In this document: positions 6,643 through 9,014 of the stretch, one piece after another
Layout of the letters: each line of letters begins with the position of its first letter
How positions within the stretch are numbered: position 1 is the stretch's first letter
Assembly: GCA_021741795.1 (NCBI GenBank)
Contig: JAIOXC010000056.1
Location: 1 to 9,014 of the forward strand
DNA from: Ilumatobacteraceae bacterium
Lineage (GTDB): Bacteria > Actinomycetota > Acidimicrobiia > Acidimicrobiales > Ilumatobacteraceae
Direction: 5' to 3'
DNA length: 9,014 bases
Notes under the pieces: generated by a model
What the model saw: the letters and a program-made list of their open reading frames with translations, nothing else
What the model was told of the DNA's origin: nothing
The model's database searches: none
Made by a program: the position numbers and the translations under genes

Positions 6643-7964
6643 GTAACCCGTACCAGCAGGCGCTCGGGCGCACGCTGATTGATCGCACAATTCGCGAACG
6701 CATTGTGTTGGTAGGCGTCATATTTGATGGGCACGATGAAAGCGAAACCGAAGAGAGCCTTGATGAATTGGCTCAACTGATTGATACGGCTGGTGCAGTG
6801 GAAGTTGCGCGCATGACGCAGCGTCGTGATTCACCAGACTCCACGTTTTTCATTGGCAAGGGAAAAGCACAAGAACTCAAAGAACTGTGTTTGGCTGTCG
6901 ACTCCGACACCGTGGTGTTTGACAACGAACTTACGCCCGGTCAGCAGTACAACCTCGAAAAATTGTTGGGTCGTACCGCAATTGATCGCACTGCAGTAAT
7001 TCTTGACATTTTCGCGCAAAACGCGCACACGCTCGAAGGCAAGGCCCAAGTTGAGTTGGCTCTATTGCGTTACAAGCTTCCACGATTACGTCGTGGTATT
7101 TCTGAGGCCATGTCGCAGCAGGGTGCAGGTATCGGATCTCGTGGTCCTGGTGAAACAAAACTCGAAGTCGATCGTCGGCGTATTCAAGACAAGATCGCAA
7201 AACTCTCTCGAGACCTAATCGATCTTGCAAATAATCGCCGCGAACAGGCCAAGGGTCGTTCACGCAGCGGGCTTGGTGCGGTTGCAATTGTTGGTTACAC
7301 CAACGCCGGCAAGTCAACGCTGCTCAACCACCTCACCGATGCAGGTGTATTGGTCGAGAACCGATTGTTTGCAACGCTCGATCCAACAACACGTCGACTT
7401 GCGTTGCCTGGTGGTGAGCCGGTGCTCGTGAGCGACACTGTCGGTTTTGTGCGCCGTCTTCCGCACGGTTTGGTCGAATCGTTTAAGAGCACACTCGAAG
7501 TTGCTGTGCTTGGAGACCTTCTCATCCACGTTGTTGACTCGACGGCTGTCGACCCTGCAGGACAGATCTTGGCTGTGCGTGAAGTGCTGACCGACATTGG
7601 TGCTGGAGATGTGCCAGAGCTGTTGGTATTCAATAAGGCCGACATGGCGCCAGATGTTGCAGAAGAGTTGGTTGCGAGTCATCCGGGATCAGTGGCTATT
7701 TCTGCAGTAACTGGTGCAGGAATTGACGATTTATTGCGTACTATCGGAGATCGCATGCGGGCCATTTCCGTGGTGGTGGAATTACTCATTCCCTACGACC
7801 GCGGAGACATTGTGGCTTCGGTGCATCGAGAAGGAGAAGTGGTGTCAACAGCAAACGAAGAAAACGGCATGCGTATTCGTGCGCGATTGGGCGATGCATC
7901 GACTGGCCGCTTGTCGCAATTTGTTGTTGATCAATCAGATGATCGAACGGTGGCTGCATCATGA
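6639..7964 (+). CDS. hflX: Ribosome-associated GTPase HflX
   Basis: HflX binds the large ribosomal subunit and, in studied species, splits stalled or heat-damaged ribosomes. In mycobacteria it is also tied to macrolide tolerance and hypoxia. The 441-residue protein is complete (E. coli 426). The N-terminal nucleotide-binding-like domain shows FFIGKGKAQEL (70-80), FDNELTPGQQYNLE (94-107) and ILDIFAQNAHTLEGKAQVEL (121-140), and the Gly-rich loop GAGIGSRGPGETKLEVDRR (162-180) leads into a helical linker. The GTPase domain has G1 GYTNAGKST (219-227), G2 Thr in LFATLDPTTR (243-252), G3 DTVGFVRRLP (266-275), G4 NKAD (332-335) and G5 SAVTG (355-359). A C-terminal domain of about 65 residues follows. 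The GTG start overlaps the dapF stop (GTGA) and its TGA overlaps the dapC ATG (ATGA), so coupling on both sides is likely. Confidence 0.98.
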   Translation: MSNPYQQALGRTLIDRTIRERIVLVGVIFDGHDESETEESLDELAQLIDTAGAVEVARMTQRRDSPDSTFFIGKGKAQELKELCLAVDSDTVVFDNELTPGQQYNLEKLLGRTAIDRTAVILDIFAQNAHTLEGKAQVELALLRYKLPRLRRGISEAMSQQGAGIGSRGPGETKLEVDRRRIQDKIAKLSRDLIDLANNRREQAKGRSRSGLGAVAIVGYTNAGKSTLLNHLTDAGVLVENRLFATLDPTTRRLALPGGEPVLVSDTVGFVRRLPHGLVESFKSTLEVAVLGDLLIHVVDSTAVDPAGQILAVREVLTDIGAGDVPELLVFNKADMAPDVAEELVASHPGSVAISAVTGAGIDDLLRTIGDRMRAISVVVELLIPYDRGDIVASVHREGEVVSTANEENGMRIRARLGDASTGRLSQFVVDQSDDRTVAAS

Positions 7965-9014
7965 CGAGCAACTCTCAGGGCTTTGTTCCACCTCCGTATC
8001 CGTACGACCGGCTTGACGCGTTTAAGACAGTTGCCGCGAAGCACGAGGGGGGAGTCATTGATCTCAGTGTCGGCGACCCGTGCGATGCTCCTTCGAGCGC
8101 TGTCATCGCTGCGCTCTCGGCGTCGCACCTTGAGCGTGGTTACCCGCCATCTATTGGTATCGAACCATTGCGAAGTGCTGCACGTTCATGGATTCAGCGC
8201 AAGTTCGACATTGACATTCCGCTTGCACAAATTGCTGCGTGCGTTGGCAGCAAAGAATTCGTTGTCACTACGCCGCAGTGGATGAAGTTACGCACGCCAT
8301 CGCGTGACACCGTGTTGTTTCCTGCAGTGAGCTACCCAAGTTATGCAATGGGCGCAACGTTGTCGGGTTGCAGGCCTGTAGCCGTGCCAATGACGGCAAC
8401 GGGCGGGCTTGACCTCACAAAGATCAGTGCAGACGATGCAAAGCGCGCACTCATGATCTGGATGAACTCGCCAAGCAACCCAACTGGCGCCCTCGACGAC
8501 ATGGGCGCAGTTGTTGCCTGGGGTCGCAAGCACGACGTTCCAGTTTTTAGTGATGAGTGTTACGTCGAGTTCACGTGGCAGGGCAAGCCGCGAACAGCGC
8601 TTGAATATGGCACGCAAGGTGTAATTGCACTGCATTCATTGTCGAAGCGTTCGAACCTTGCTGGTCTGCGCGTTGGTTTTTATGCGGGCGACGCCGACAT
8701 TGTTCATTACCTCAAAGAGGTGCGTAAGCACGTGGGCATGATGGTGCCGGGGCCAGCGCAAGCCGCAGGTGTTGTGGCGCTCAATGATGACGCAAGCGTA
8801 AAAGTGCAGGCCGGCGTGTATCGCAACCGCCTTGAGCGCACAGCGGATGTGTTGAGCAAGTGGTCTGGTCGCAGCATCGAACTGCCAGCAGGTGGTTTTT
8901 ATTTGTGGTTTGACGCAACTGATGGCTGGGAGTTTGCTGAGCGCCTTGCAACTGAGGGCGGAGCGCTCGTGAGCCCAGGTGATTTTTATGGTGCAGGCGG
9001 ATCAAACAATGTTC
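7961..9014 (+). CDS. dapC: Succinyldiaminopimelate transaminase DapC (3' partial)
   Basis: DapC is a PLP-dependent class I/II aminotransferase that converts N-succinyl-2-amino-6-oxopimelate plus glutamate to N-succinyl-LL-diaminopimelate in the succinylase branch of lysine/DAP synthesis. The frame starts at ATG 7961 and runs open past the window end, with 351 residues visible. The N-terminus PPYPYDRLDAFK and DLSVGDP (34-40) match the actinobacterial DapC group. Other motifs are GSKEF (96-100), NSPSNPTG (169-176), SDECYVEF (197-204) with the PLP-ring Asp198 and Tyr201, the PLP lysine in SLSKRSNLAGLRVGF (Lys229), RKHVGMMVPGPAQAA (255-269) and the C-terminal SPGDFYG (338-344). Roughly 15-25 residues, including the substrate-binding Arg region, are probably missing. 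The 4-bp overlap with hflX and the nearby dapF support a DAP-pathway role. General aminotransferase activity on other substrates cannot be excluded. Confidence 0.93.
   Translation, partial: MTSNSQGFVPPPYPYDRLDAFKTVAAKHEGGVIDLSVGDPCDAPSSAVIAALSASHLERGYPPSIGIEPLRSAARSWIQRKFDIDIPLAQIAACVGSKEFVVTTPQWMKLRTPSRDTVLFPAVSYPSYAMGATLSGCRPVAVPMTATGGLDLTKISADDAKRALMIWMNSPSNPTGALDDMGAVVAWGRKHDVPVFSDECYVEFTWQGKPRTALEYGTQGVIALHSLSKRSNLAGLRVGFYAGDADIVHYLKEVRKHVGMMVPGPAQAAGVVALNDDASVKVQAGVYRNRLERTADVLSKWSGRSIELPAGGFYLWFDATDGWEFAERLATEGGALVSPGDFYGAGGSNNV

Overview
The window looks like a chromosomal segment of a medium-G+C actinobacterium. The evidence is the gene order recA - miaB - miaA - dapF - hflX, an actinobacterial-type DapC aminotransferase, GTG starts, several 4-bp start/stop overlaps, and a LexA box of the GAAC-N4-GTTC type. 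By eye the base composition is near half G+C. Together with the lack of recX next to recA, this suggests a freshwater or marine planktonic lineage, perhaps Acidimicrobiia, rather than a high-G+C Streptomyces or Mycobacterium. That placement is inference. All genes are on the + strand.

Layout. Positions 1-1991 hold the 3' part of a large surface/membrane protein that I do not recognise. It has a Val-Pro-Thr-Thr stretch encoded by eleven identical 12-bp repeats, an Ig-like extracellular domain, a single membrane segment, an acidic linker and about eleven further membrane segments. Positions 1992-2222 are intergenic. They hold two hairpins just after that gene, then a recA promoter whose -35/-10 spacer contains a perfect-armed LexA (SOS) box, then a leader of about 130 nt ending in a good Shine-Dalgarno site. 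recA (2223-3320) is complete and intein-free, and is followed by a strong hairpin at 3353-3388. A second promoter element (TAAACT) lies only 9 nt before the GTG of miaB, so that mRNA may be leaderless or nearly so.

Positions 3440-9014 form one tight operon: miaB, miaA, dapF, hflX, dapC (the last cut by the window end). Three junctions are 4-bp overlaps (GTGA, GTGA, ATGA) and the fourth is a gap of 6-12 nt. MiaA and MiaB act in sequence to make ms2i6A37 in tRNA. DapC and DapF serve the succinylase branch of diaminopimelate/lysine and peptidoglycan synthesis. HflX is a ribosome-associated GTPase. The operon therefore links tRNA modification, ribosome rescue and cell-wall precursor supply.

The most notable point is in DapF. 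The residue aligned with the first catalytic cysteine of the family (Cys73 in E. coli numbering, in the motif C-G-N-G) is a serine here, while the second catalytic cysteine is kept. Otherwise the housekeeping genes are intact and ordinary. I found no RNA gene, CRISPR array, insertion sequence or obvious defence system.
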